Shown here piece by piece: positions 5,597 to 14,300 of a stretch of 14,458 bases of DNA. Within the stretch, counting starts at the first letter, position 1; each line of letters begins with the position of its first letter. Both the position numbers and the translations under genes were made by a program. Source of the stretch: Hyphomicrobiales bacterium (lineage in GTDB: Bacteria; Pseudomonadota; Alphaproteobacteria; Rhizobiales; Xanthobacteraceae). The stretch lies in assembly GCA_026400425.1 (NCBI GenBank), contig JAPLPC010000573.1:1-14458 (forward strand), in the 5' to 3' direction. The notes below the pieces were generated by a model, which was not told the origin of the DNA, searched no databases, and saw only the letters and a list, made by a program, of their open reading frames with translations.

Positions 5597-7522
5597 ATGT
5601 CCAATGCGCGCGGCCACCCCAATAGACGGCTATCCGTAGCGACGGGCTTCTTCGTCGCGATGGTCTGCCTCACGATCGTCGGAGTGAGCGCCTGGCGAGA
5701 ATTGGGTTCGCGGGCAGCCGACCTGAAGAACGCCGAGGTCGAAACTAGCAACCTCGCGCGTTCGCTGACGCAATACGCGGACGACACGTTCGAATTGGCC
5801 GACAATTTCCTGATGTCGACGGTAAGCCGCCTGGAGATGGACGGCGGATCGCCTTCCGCGGTCGCACGGCTTCGAAAGGTGCTGGAATCGCGCAGACCCG
5901 GGCTTGGACGCATCCGGGGCCTTTTCGTATACGACAGCGCCGGCCGATGGCTTGCCACGTCGGAGGATATCGATATCGGAGGACTCAACAACAGCGACCG
6001 GGAGTACTTCGAATTCCACCGGAGATCCTCCGACCGCGGAACACATCTCGGGAACCCGGTGAAAAGCCGGTCGGGCGGCCAATGGGTCGTCACCGCGTCC
6101 CGGCGCTTCGACAACGCCGACGGATCCTTCGCTGGAGTCGTCCTTGCGACCGTGGACGTCGCCCATTTCTCACAGTTCTTCGGTAGTTTCGACATCGGAC
6201 CGAACGGCTCGGTCTCCATGCTGAGCACGTCCGGCATCATGTTGGCCAGAATGCCGCAAGACGAGTCCTACATCGGCCGCGACATGTCGGCGACGGAACT
6301 CATCAAGGGCCTTCGTGCGCGTTCGCGAGAAGGTGTCTACTACTTCCGGTCGCCGTTGGACGGGCGTGAGCGACTGAGTTCATACATGGTGAGCTCCCGC
6401 TATCCGTTGGTTCTTTTGGCGACCAAGGCAAAGGACGACGTTCTCGCCGGCTGGCGGCAGGAAGCGACGAGCAGGATGATCTTCATGGTCTGTCTGACGT
6501 CGGTGATCGCGATTATCGGCCTGTTTCTTGTGCGCCAATTGGCTCAACGCCAACGCATGGTAGCCGCCCTTCGCGCCCGGGAAGCTGACTTCCGCCTGTT
6601 GGCGGAGGAATCCAGCGACATGGTGATGCGGGTCGCGTTAGACGAGCGGGTTGTGTACGTTTCTCCATCATGCTCGCGCGTACTTGGTTGGGATGCGACG
6701 TCGCTTCTAGGCACGCCCGCGTTGGGCGGGGTAAATGCGGAGGATCTGCCCCGGGTCGAGCAAGCTGTCGCCGACCTTAAGCGGGGCGTCATCGAAGAGA
6801 CCAAGATCGTCTACCGCACCCGGCATCGCGAAAAAAAGGAAATCTGGCTGGAAACGGCGCTGCGAGCGACAAGGAGCCCTGAAACTGGCGAGATCGACGG
6901 TGTCGTCGCGATATCGCGCGACATGACGGAGCATAAGGACCTGGAACGGAAACTTGCCGCCCTCGCGACGACCGATAGCCTGACGGGGCTCGCCAATCGG
7001 CGGCAATTCGACGAAAGGCTTCAGGAGGAGTGGGCGCGCGCGACAAGGGACGGCACGCCTTTGTCGTTGCTCATGATCGATGTGGACCATTTCAAACGCT
7101 TCAACGATCACTACGGACATCAATCCGGCGATGGGGCACTGAGGGCGCTGGCGGCCATTCTTGTTTCAGAAGCCCTCCGGCCGGCCGATCTTCCGGCAAG
7201 ATACGGCGGCGAGGAGTTCGTGATGCTGCTGCCCAACACGGATCTGCAAGGCTGCGAACGTGTCGGTGACCGCGTCCGCAGCGGCTTGCACGAACTTTCG
7301 CTACCCCATGTGCAGAACGCGCCGTCCGGAATAGTGACCGCGAGCGTCGGCGCCGCGACGGCTTGGCCGGGCCTGGCCGGAGCAGGCCAAGCGATGCTCG
7401 TTGCAGCCGCGGACGAGGCCATGTATTCGGCCAAGGAGGCGGGGCGGGACCGGCTGGTCAGCGCCCGGCAACCGAGGAAGTCGTCGAGAGTCGCAGAAGA
7501 AGCGGGCGCGCCCGTGAATTGA
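5597..7522 (+). CDS. Membrane diguanylate cyclase: Cache-PAS-GGDEF
   Basis: 641 residues from ATG 5597 (ATG 5591 adds two residues). Helix 1 at about 13-33 and helix 2 at about 294-314 flank a periplasmic sensor of about 260 residues with the dCache-like motif NNSDREYFEFHRR. A PAS domain (about 327-450, with an IWLETALRA and SRDMTEHK ending) links through a short coiled segment to a GGDEF domain starting at TTDSLTGLANRR. The catalytic motif is GGEEF at 537-541 and the product-inhibition site RPAD at 528-531 is intact, so it should make c-di-GMP from two GTP and be feedback-inhibited. No EAL domain is present. The Cache domain suggests response to a small extracytoplasmic molecule, ligand unknown. 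It lies 167 bases behind DUF411 and reads straight into a small gene. Enzyme call is firm; a link to copper is inferred from position only. Confidence 0.95.
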   Translation: MSNARGHPNRRLSVATGFFVAMVCLTIVGVSAWRELGSRAADLKNAEVETSNLARSLTQYADDTFELADNFLMSTVSRLEMDGGSPSAVARLRKVLESRRPGLGRIRGLFVYDSAGRWLATSEDIDIGGLNNSDREYFEFHRRSSDRGTHLGNPVKSRSGGQWVVTASRRFDNADGSFAGVVLATVDVAHFSQFFGSFDIGPNGSVSMLSTSGIMLARMPQDESYIGRDMSATELIKGLRARSREGVYYFRSPLDGRERLSSYMVSSRYPLVLLATKAKDDVLAGWRQEATSRMIFMVCLTSVIAIIGLFLVRQLAQRQRMVAALRAREADFRLLAEESSDMVMRVALDERVVYVSPSCSRVLGWDATSLLGTPALGGVNAEDLPRVEQAVADLKRGVIEETKIVYRTRHREKKEIWLETALRATRSPETGEIDGVVAISRDMTEHKDLERKLAALATTDSLTGLANRRQFDERLQEEWARATRDGTPLSLLMIDVDHFKRFNDHYGHQSGDGALRALAAILVSEALRPADLPARYGGEEFVMLLPNTDLQGCERVGDRVRSGLHELSLPHVQNAPSGIVTASVGAATAWPGLAGAGQAMLVAAADEAMYSAKEAGRDRLVSARQPRKSSRVAEEAGAPVN

Positions 7523-7532
7523 GGGCAATGCA

Positions 7533-7724
7533 ATGGTAGAGGTCGAGAATGCGGAGCATGTGATCGCAAACGCGATCTATGGTGCCTTCAGAAATCATCC
7601 CGCGAAAGACGAAAGACAAGCCAGGCTGGACGTTCTCAGTCCGGACACCTGCGTGAAGCTTGCAAAGGCAGTTCTGCTCGACCTGAAGGCTAAAAGGTTG
7701 AAGATATTACCCGACAACGACTGA
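7533..7724 (+). CDS. Small uncharacterised protein behind the diguanylate cyclase
   Basis: 63 residues, soluble, with no signal peptide, membrane segment or cysteine cluster (one Cys). It reads as mostly helical with a basic stretch near the end (LKAKRLKILPDND). I do not recognise the family. ATG 7533 has GAGGG at 7521-7525, which overlaps the stop of the cyclase gene, so translation is probably coupled. An ATG at 7528 is out of frame. The linkage suggests an accessory to the cyclase, but nothing in the sequence shows this. Confidence 0.6.
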   Translation: MVEVENAEHVIANAIYGAFRNHPAKDERQARLDVLSPDTCVKLAKAVLLDLKAKRLKILPDND

Positions 7725-7789
7725 GCCTAACAATCGACCAAATCCATTCGGATTAATTCGTATAGACGGATCGCCGCCGTCGGCGACGT

Positions 7790-8119
7790 ATGCTCGCGGT
7801 CTTCGTGATCGCAGGGCTGGCGTTTGCGCCCTTGGCCAGCCCAGCGGCGGCAAAACGCGTGGCTGCGGCGGGGATGACCGATATGTCGGCCACGTCGGCA
7901 GACATGCCGTGCTGCCCGGACGAACAGAAGTCCGACGGCTGCAAGGACTGCCCCTTGCTCGCGATGTGCATGCTCACGATCGCACAGGCCGAGCCTGCGA
8001 CGGTGAACGGCATCGGAATCTTCTTCGGGATCCGGCGGCTGGCTTTCGCGTTTGTGGACGTCGCGGCCGATCAGCTTGTCGGCGATCCTCCGGACCATCC
8101 TCCCCGAACCTTGTCCTGA
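7790..8119 (+). CDS. Small secreted Cys-rich protein, probable periplasmic metal binder
   Basis: 109 residues. A hydrophobic signal-like stretch (LAVFVIAGLAFAPLASPAAA, 2-21) is followed by a Met-rich segment and the cysteine motif PCCPDEQKSDGCKDCPLLAMC with cysteines at 41, 42, 51, 54 and 60. The tail is Pro-rich (GDPPDHPPRTLS). I recall similar short proteins next to cus-type pumps in alphaproteobacteria, without a known function. The ATG has only a weak ribosome site (GGCGA, 7782-7786), and the signal peptide would lack its usual positive N-region even though six Arg codons precede the ATG in frame. The true start may therefore be non-standard. It ends 97 bases before the FixH-like gene. 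Copper or silver binding is inferred from the Cys/Met content and position. Confidence 0.65.
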   Translation: MLAVFVIAGLAFAPLASPAAAKRVAAAGMTDMSATSADMPCCPDEQKSDGCKDCPLLAMCMLTIAQAEPATVNGIGIFFGIRRLAFAFVDVAADQLVGDPPDHPPRTLS

Positions 8120-8120
8120 T

Positions 8121-8190
8121 CGGCGTTTAGACGCCGTCTGCCACCGCTGCGGCCCGAAGCCGCGCGGATAGAAGCATGCCGCCTTGGCGG
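8121..8190 (+). other. Three successive small stem-loops in the leader of the fixH-like/cusCBA genes
   Basis: CGGCGT-TTAG-ACGCCG (8121-8136), GCGGC-CCGAA-GCCGC (8149-8163) and CCGCC-TT-GGCGG (8179-8190) follow each other between the Cys-rich gene and the ribosome site of the next gene. None is followed by a T-run. They may form a structured leader or an mRNA processing/attenuation region ahead of the pump genes. Short GC-rich stems are common in such DNA, so this is tentative. Confidence 0.35.
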
Positions 8191-8216
8191 TAAATCGGGA
8201 CAACGAGGATTTCACA

Positions 8217-8621
8217 ATGAAGAACTACAACGCTACGCGCGCCCTACGGGCCGCGGCTATCGGCATTGCCGTGGTCGCTGCCGGCACGTCCGCCCGCGCC
8301 GACGTCAAGGACTACGAATTCCAGCTGGTAGACAAGACCGTCAAGAAAGGCGAGGCGGTCATCTCGGTGCGCCTCGTCCACAAGCCGGACGGCAAACCGG
8401 TGCCGGACGCCGTGATCTTCGCCAAGCGGCTGGACATGGCTCCGGATGGCATGGAGTCGATGAAGACCACCATCGATGCGATGCCGAGCACGGAGCCGGG
8501 GGTCTACAAGTTCAAGGCCGCCGTGACGATGGAGGGCGGCTGGCAGTTGTCGCTGGGGGCCAAGGTCCAGGGAGAGACCGGGACGGTCGAGAGCAAGCTC
8601 GTCCTCAAGGCGACGCCGTGA
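8217..8621 (+). CDS. Exported FixH/YtkA-like protein
   Basis: 134 residues from ATG 8217, which has GAGGAT at 8205-8210; an upstream in-frame TTG at 8184 lies in a stem-loop and is unlikely. The signal peptide ends TSARA-D (cleavage after residue 28). The mature 106 residues form a predicted beta-sandwich: YEFQLVDKTVKKGEAVISVRL, a Met-containing loop (LDMAPDGMESM), then EPGVYKFKAAVTMEGGWQLSL. This matches the FixH/YtkA-like group, periplasmic proteins that recur beside heavy-metal RND pumps and in cbb3 oxidase assembly. The Met-rich loop could hold Cu(I). Its TGA overlaps the GTG start of the outer-membrane component by four bases, so it is the first gene of the pump operon. A role as copper chaperone to the pump is inferred. 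Confidence 0.78.
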   Translation: MKNYNATRALRAAAIGIAVVAAGTSARADVKDYEFQLVDKTVKKGEAVISVRLVHKPDGKPVPDAVIFAKRLDMAPDGMESMKTTIDAMPSTEPGVYKFKAAVTMEGGWQLSLGAKVQGETGTVESKLVLKATP

Positions 8622-9862
8622 CACGGACGGTCTTCGTCGCGCGACTTGCAGCAGTCGGAGCGGCCACGGCATTGCTGTGGTCGTCTCCTGCCGCGGCTGC
8701 CGACAGGAACGAACTCGGAGCGACGGTGGAGAGCGTCGTCGCGTTCGCGCGGCGTCTCAATCCGACCGTCGCCGCCGCGTCGCTCGATTTCGACGCGGCG
8801 ACGCACCGCATCGGGACGGCGGGTGTCATGGCCGACCCGACACTGATCCTGGAGGCATGGGACGTCGGTCGTCAGGGCGTCGGACAGCGCCGCATCGGCT
8901 TCGACCAGGAGATCAAGCTCTGGGGCAAATACGGCCTGGAGCGTGAGATCGCGCGCTCGGACGCCGACGCGGCGAAATTCCAGGGACGCGCGACCGTCGT
9001 CGAACTGGTCGCGCAGGTCGTGGCCGCGCACGGCGACTACAATGCCGCCTATGAGGCGATCGGAATCGCGACCGACATCAAGCGCCGCTACGACGAGATC
9101 CTCGGCCTGCTGCGCTCGCGGTACGGCACCACGTCGGTCGATCAGCAGGATGTCATCAAGGCCGACATCGAGGCGGCCACCGCCGAGGGAGATCTCGTTC
9201 GGCGGCAGGGCGAACTGAAGTCGGCCGCCGCACGCCTCAACGCCCTGATCGGCCGCCCGTCGATGGCGCCCTTGGCGGCGCCGACCGGCTTCCGGACCTT
9301 GAAGGCGATCGGCCTCCCGCAGGCGCAGGCGCTCGGGCGGTCGGCTAACCCGATGCTGGCGCTCGCCGGCGCCCAGAGCAGTTCGGCGGCCCAGACGAAA
9401 TCTTTGACCGATCTGAACTACTACCCGGACGTCAACGTCGGCGCGAAGTACGTGCAGCGTCCAGGCACGGAGGACACCGGCGAGTTCACGCTCGGGGTCA
9501 AGCTGCCGCTGCACTACGACGTCAAGGATGCCGAGCAGCGCGCGGCTGGCGCGCGTCTCGGCGCCGCACAGGCCCGCAGCGAGGCGCTGCGGCTCCGGAT
9601 CGACGGGCAGATCGCAGATGTCTGGTTCGGCGTCGACGCGCTGCGCAAGGTCGTCCAGATCTACGCGTCCCGCCAACTGCCGCCGGCGCGTTCCTCGGTA
9701 GACAACTCCAGGAACGGCTTCCAGGCCGGCTCGTCCGATCTCTCATCGGTCTTCGAGTCCGAGCGGAGGTACCGCGCGGTCCAACTCGACCTGCTCAAGC
9801 TCAAGGTCGATCTGCAATCGAAATACGCCGAACTCGAGCGCCTGGCGGGAGGTTCGCTATGA
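8618..9862 (+). CDS. cusC: Outer-membrane efflux channel of TolC/CusC family
   Basis: 414 residues from GTG 8618, chosen because it gives the GTGA overlap with the preceding stop and begins a normal signal peptide (MTRTVFVARL...SSPAAAA, cleavage near 28). There is no lipobox cysteine, so unlike E. coli CusC it is not lipidated. The mature protein shows two outer-membrane-efflux repeats: a first helical hairpin from LNPTVAAASLDFDAA to the ARLNALIGRP turn, and a second from RSANPMLALAGAQSSS to the C-terminal helix KYAELERLAGG. Typical members form trimeric channels spanning outer membrane and periplasm. It should dock with the CusB-like adaptor and CusA-like pump encoded next. The stop overlaps cusB by ATGA (9859-9862). 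CzcC is the alternative name; the neighbours favour monovalent copper or silver. Confidence 0.9.
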   Translation: MTRTVFVARLAAVGAATALLWSSPAAAADRNELGATVESVVAFARRLNPTVAAASLDFDAATHRIGTAGVMADPTLILEAWDVGRQGVGQRRIGFDQEIKLWGKYGLEREIARSDADAAKFQGRATVVELVAQVVAAHGDYNAAYEAIGIATDIKRRYDEILGLLRSRYGTTSVDQQDVIKADIEAATAEGDLVRRQGELKSAAARLNALIGRPSMAPLAAPTGFRTLKAIGLPQAQALGRSANPMLALAGAQSSSAAQTKSLTDLNYYPDVNVGAKYVQRPGTEDTGEFTLGVKLPLHYDVKDAEQRAAGARLGAAQARSEALRLRIDGQIADVWFGVDALRKVVQIYASRQLPPARSSVDNSRNGFQAGSSDLSSVFESERRYRAVQLDLLKLKVDLQSKYAELERLAGGSL

Positions 9863-11304
9863 GGCGTTCATCGAGCATATTTCTGGTCGCTGCAGCGGCA
9901 TTGGTCGCCGGCGCTGCAGGGCTTGCCGTCGGGCGGTCGAACCATCCGCTGCCGGCGTGGCTGTCCGCCGTGCTCCCCGCGGCGGCCGACCCGGGCCCCG
10001 TGCGACCGGCGCCGACCGGACCGATCATCTACTACCGCGCTCCGGACGGTGCGCCGAAGTATTCGCCGGCGCCCGCGAAGACCACTTCGGGCAAGGAATA
10101 TCTGGCCGTCAAAAGCAGCGAGGACGTGAGCTTCGAGGAGGCGCCGCAGGAGGCGCCGCCGGAGGCGATGGAGGCAAAAGGCGGTCAGCCGGGCCGCATT
10201 CGTTTCTACCGAAATCCGATGGGTCTGCCCGATACGTCGCCCACGCCGAAGAAGGATTCGATGGGGATGGACTACCTTCCGGTCTACGAAGGCGAGCAGG
10301 ACGACGACGCGTCGATCAAGGTCAGCGCGGGAAAGCTGCAGAAAGCGGGCGTCCAGACCGAAACCGCCGAGCTCCGCACCCTCAACACGATGGTCAGGGC
10401 ACCCGGAACGGTCCAGCAGGACGAGCGGCGCGTGTCGGTCGTGTCGCTCCGGTTCGAAGGCTTCATCGACACTGTCGGAGACGTTACCACCGGCTCGCAC
10501 GTGCGGAAGGGCCAGCCACTGATGCGCGTCTACGGGCCCAATCTGTCCAGCGCCGCCGCCGAATATCTATCGGCGCTGAACGCCCGCTCCGATGTGGGCA
10601 TCAACGGCCAGGCATTGAAGGGCGCGCGCCGGCGCCTGGAAAATCTTGGCGCGCCCGATGGCTTCATCGCGGACATCGAGCGCACTCGCGAGATTCCCGT
10701 CTATCTGAACTGGCCCGCGCCGCAGGACGGCGAGATCGTTGAGCGGACCGCCGTCAACGGGATGCGGGCCGCCCCGGGCGACATCCTGTTCCGGATCGTC
10801 GACCGAGGCGTGGTCTGGGTGATGGTCGACGTCGCGGAGCGCGATCTGGCGCTGCTGGAGGTCGGTCAGAAAGTCGTCGTTCGGCCCCGGGCGTATCCGG
10901 ACCGCCCGTTCACGGGAAAGATCGCGGTGATCTATCCAAACCTCAGAGCCGAGACCCGTACCGCGCGGATCAGGGTCGAACTTCCCAATCCGGACGACGT
11001 TTTGCGGCCGGACATGTACGCGGACGTCGAGATCGCCACGGGGACCGAAGCTCCCGTCGTGACGGTTTCGAGCAGCGCCGTGATCGACAGCGGCGAGCGA
11101 CAGCTGGTGCTTCTGGACAAAGGCGACGGCCGGTTCGAACCGCGCGCGGTCAAGCTCGGACGTCGCGGAGACGGCCGGGTCGAGATCAAGGAGGGGCTCG
11201 CCGGGAACGACAAGGTCGTCGTCTCCGCGAACTTCCTGATCGACGCCGAAAGCAACCTGAAGGCCGCGCTCAAGGGCCTCGATACCGGGGAGAAACCCCA
11301 ATGA
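9859..11304 (+). CDS. cusB: RND periplasmic adaptor CusB with two HMBD-like repeats
   Basis: 481 residues. The N-terminal helix (6-25) is a signal or anchor. Two repeats resembling the heavy-metal-binding domain follow: IIYYRAPDGAPKYSPAP...GKEYLAV (56-84) and RFYRNPMGLPDTSPTP...SMGMDYLPV (115-142). The second keeps Met121, Met135 and Met137, the first does not. An acidic, Glu/Pro-rich linker (88-105) joins them. The adaptor body (about 150-470) has the barrel-sandwich segment with VRAPGTVQQDERR and GFIDTVGDVTTGSHVRKGQPLM, then the beta-barrel and membrane-proximal domains. It bridges inner-membrane CusA and the outer channel and can pass Cu(I)/Ag(I) to CusA through methionines. ATGA overlaps occur at both ends. 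The extra domain makes it longer than a minimal adaptor such as E. coli CusB (about 400 residues). Confidence 0.95.
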   Translation: MRRSSSIFLVAAAALVAGAAGLAVGRSNHPLPAWLSAVLPAAADPGPVRPAPTGPIIYYRAPDGAPKYSPAPAKTTSGKEYLAVKSSEDVSFEEAPQEAPPEAMEAKGGQPGRIRFYRNPMGLPDTSPTPKKDSMGMDYLPVYEGEQDDDASIKVSAGKLQKAGVQTETAELRTLNTMVRAPGTVQQDERRVSVVSLRFEGFIDTVGDVTTGSHVRKGQPLMRVYGPNLSSAAAEYLSALNARSDVGINGQALKGARRRLENLGAPDGFIADIERTREIPVYLNWPAPQDGEIVERTAVNGMRAAPGDILFRIVDRGVVWVMVDVAERDLALLEVGQKVVVRPRAYPDRPFTGKIAVIYPNLRAETRTARIRVELPNPDDVLRPDMYADVEIATGTEAPVVTVSSSAVIDSGERQLVLLDKGDGRFEPRAVKLGRRGDGRVEIKEGLAGNDKVVVSANFLIDAESNLKAALKGLDTGEKPQ

Positions 11305-14300
11305 TCGCGCGCCTCATCGACTGGTCGGCCCGCAACCTGATGCTGATCCTGATCGGAACGGTCTTCGTCGTCGCCGGCGGTCTCTATGCCGTGCAGCACT
11401 CCGCGCTGGACGCCATCCCCGACCTCTCCGACACCCAGGTGATCGTCTATACCGAGTACAAGGGCCAGGCGCCGCAGGTGATCGAGGACCAGGTGACCTA
11501 TCCTTTGACGACGGCCATGCTGACGGTGCCGAAATCGAAGGTCGTTCGCGGCTTCTCGTTCTTCGGCGTCTCGTTCGTCTACATCATCTTCGAAGACGGC
11601 ACCGACATCTATTGGGCGCGCTCGCGTGTCTTGGAATACCTAAATGCCGCGGCACGCAAGCTTCCCGCCGGCGTCACGCCGACATTGGGCCCCGACGCCA
11701 CCGGGGTCGGCTGGGTCTATCAATACGCGCTGCAGTCCAAGGACAAGTCGCTGGCGGACCTGCGGTCCATCCAGGACTGGACCATCCGCTACGGCATCTC
11801 CAAGGCGGAGGGCGTGGCCGAGGTCGCCAGCGTCGGCGGCTTCGTCAAGCAGTACAACATCGTGGTCGATCCGAACCGGCTGAGGTCGCTCGACATCCCG
11901 CTGGCCAAGGTGCGGGACGCGGTGCGCGGCAGCAACATGGACGTCGGTGGGCGCACCGTGGAGCTCTCGGAATTCGAGTTCATCGTGCGGGGCAGAGGCT
12001 ACGTCAAAAGCCTGTCCGATCTGTCGAACATCGTGCTCAAGGTCGACAAGGGCGCCCCTGTGCTGTTGAAGGACGTCGCGCGGATCGAGCTTGGTCCTGA
12101 CGAGCGGCGGGGAATCACCGAACTCAACGGGGAAGGCGAGGTCGCCAGCGGTATTGCCTTGCAGAGGTTCGGGCAGAACGCGCTCGACGTCATCGACAAC
12201 GTGAAGTCGCGGCTGGCCGAGATGGCGTCGGCGCTGCCCAAGGGCGTCGAGATCATACCAGTCTACGACCGCTCCGACCTGATCCATAGCGCCATCGAGA
12301 CGTTGAAGCGCACGTTGACCGAGGAGAGCATCGTCGTCGCCCTGGTTTGCATCGTCTTCCTGCTGCATGTGCGCAGCGCGCTCGTCGCCATCGTCATGCT
12401 GCCGGTCGGGATCCTGATGGCGTTCGGCGCCATGAAGCTGCTCGGGATCGGCTCCAACATCATGAGCCTGGGCGGCATCGCGATCGCGATCGGCGCGATG
12501 ATCGACGGCGCAATCGTCATGATCGAGAACGCCCATAAGCATCTCGAGAGGGCTCCGCCGGACAAGCCGCGTCTCGAGGTCCTGATCGAGGCCGCGAGCG
12601 AGGTCGGCCCGGCGTTGTTCTTCAGCCTGCTGATCATCACGGTGTCGTTCCTGCCGATCTTCACGATGGAGTCTCAGGAAGGGCGTCTGTTCAGCCCGCT
12701 GGCGTTCACCAAGACATTCTCCATGGCGGCGGCGGCGATCCTGTCGATCACCTTGGTGCCGGCGCTGATGGTGCTGTTCGTGCGCGGCCGGATCGTTCCG
12801 GAGCACAGGAATCCTATCAACCGCTTCCTGATCTGGGTCTACCGTCCCCTCATTCGCGGCGTACTGAAGGCCAAGACCTTGACGATCCTGCTGGCGATCG
12901 CCGCCTTGGCCGTCAGCCTTTGGCCGGCGCGCCAGCCAGGGACGGAGTTCATGCCGCGCCTGAATGAAGGCACGCTGATGTCCACGCCGACGACGTTGCC
13001 GGGCCTGTCCGTGACCAAGGCGGCCGAGATCCTGCAGACGCAGAACAGGATCATCAAGACGTTTCCCGAAGTGGCGTCGGTGTACGGCAAAGCCGGCCGC
13101 GCCGAGACCGCGACCGATCCGGCGCCGACCGAGATGTTCGAGACGATCGTCAATCTCAAGCCCAAGGAGCAGTGGCGGGCAAGGATGACCGTCGACGGCC
13201 TGATCGCCGATCTCGACAAGGCGTTGCAGTTTCCAGGCGTCTCGAACGCCAAGGCCCGTACCGACATGCTCGCGACCGGCATCCGCACGCCGATCGGCAT
13301 CAAGGTGCTGGGGACCGACCTGGTGGAAATGGAGAAGCTGGCCCGTCAGATCGAGACCGTGGTCAAGGCCGTCCCCGGCACGTCGAGCGCCTACGCGGAG
13401 CGCGTCATCGGCGGCTACTACCTGGACGTCGTACCCGACCGGGAAGCTCTCGCACGCTACGGCCTGATGGTCAGCGACGTGCAGGACACGGTGTCGTCGG
13501 CCCTGGGCGGTGAGACGATCACCACGACCGTCGAAGGTCGGGAGCGCTACGGCGTCAATCTGCGCTACCCGCGCGATCTGCGCAGCGACCCGCAGTCGAT
13601 CGCCCGGGATGTGTTGGTCGGGCTACCGGGCGGGGGCACCGTCCCCCTGGGCGAGGTCGCCGCGATCAAGCTGACGCGGGGACCCACGTCGATCCGGACC
13701 GAAAACGGCCAACTCGCTGTCTATATCTTCGTCGACATCCGGGACCGCGATCTCGGCGGCTATGTCGCCGACGCCAAGGCTGCCGTGGCCGCCAGCGTGC
13801 AGTTTCCGCCAGGAAACTACGTCGTCTGGAGCGGCCAGTTCGAATATCTGGAACGTGCGACCGCGCGGCTGAAGATCGTCGTGCCCGTCACGCTGCTGAT
13901 CATCTTCCTGCTGCTGTATTTGAACTTCCGACGCCTGACCGAGACGTTGATCGTGATGCTATCGCTGCCGTTTGCCCTCGTCGGCGGACTGTGGCTGATG
14001 TGGTTGCTCGGCTTCAATTTCTCCGTCGCCGTGGCCGTCGGCTTCATCGCGCTGGCCGGCGTGGCCGCGGAGACCGGCGTCATCATGCTGATCTATCTCG
14101 ATCACGCAATGAAGGAGATCCAGGCTGCCCGTGCGGCGGAAGATAGGCCGTTCACGCGTTCCGACCTGAACGCGGCCATCATGCTGGGCGCGGTCGAACG
14201 GGTCCGTCCGAAGATGATGACCGTCGTGGCCATCATGGCCGGCCTGATCCCGATCCTGTGGAGCACCGGCACGGGGTCGGAAGTCATGCAGCGCATCGCG

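Noticed and set aside
8504..9676. Long minus-strand open frame (390 codons) opposite cusC
   Set aside because: It lies wholly over a clear TolC-family gene, has Arg/Asp/Gly-rich low-complexity content typical of antisense frames in GC-rich DNA, and shows no recognisable motif.
11640..12806. Long minus-strand open frame (388 codons) opposite cusA
   Set aside because: Same reason: the plus strand carries conserved CusA sequence throughout, and the antisense product is rich in His/Asp/Arg repeats without domain features.
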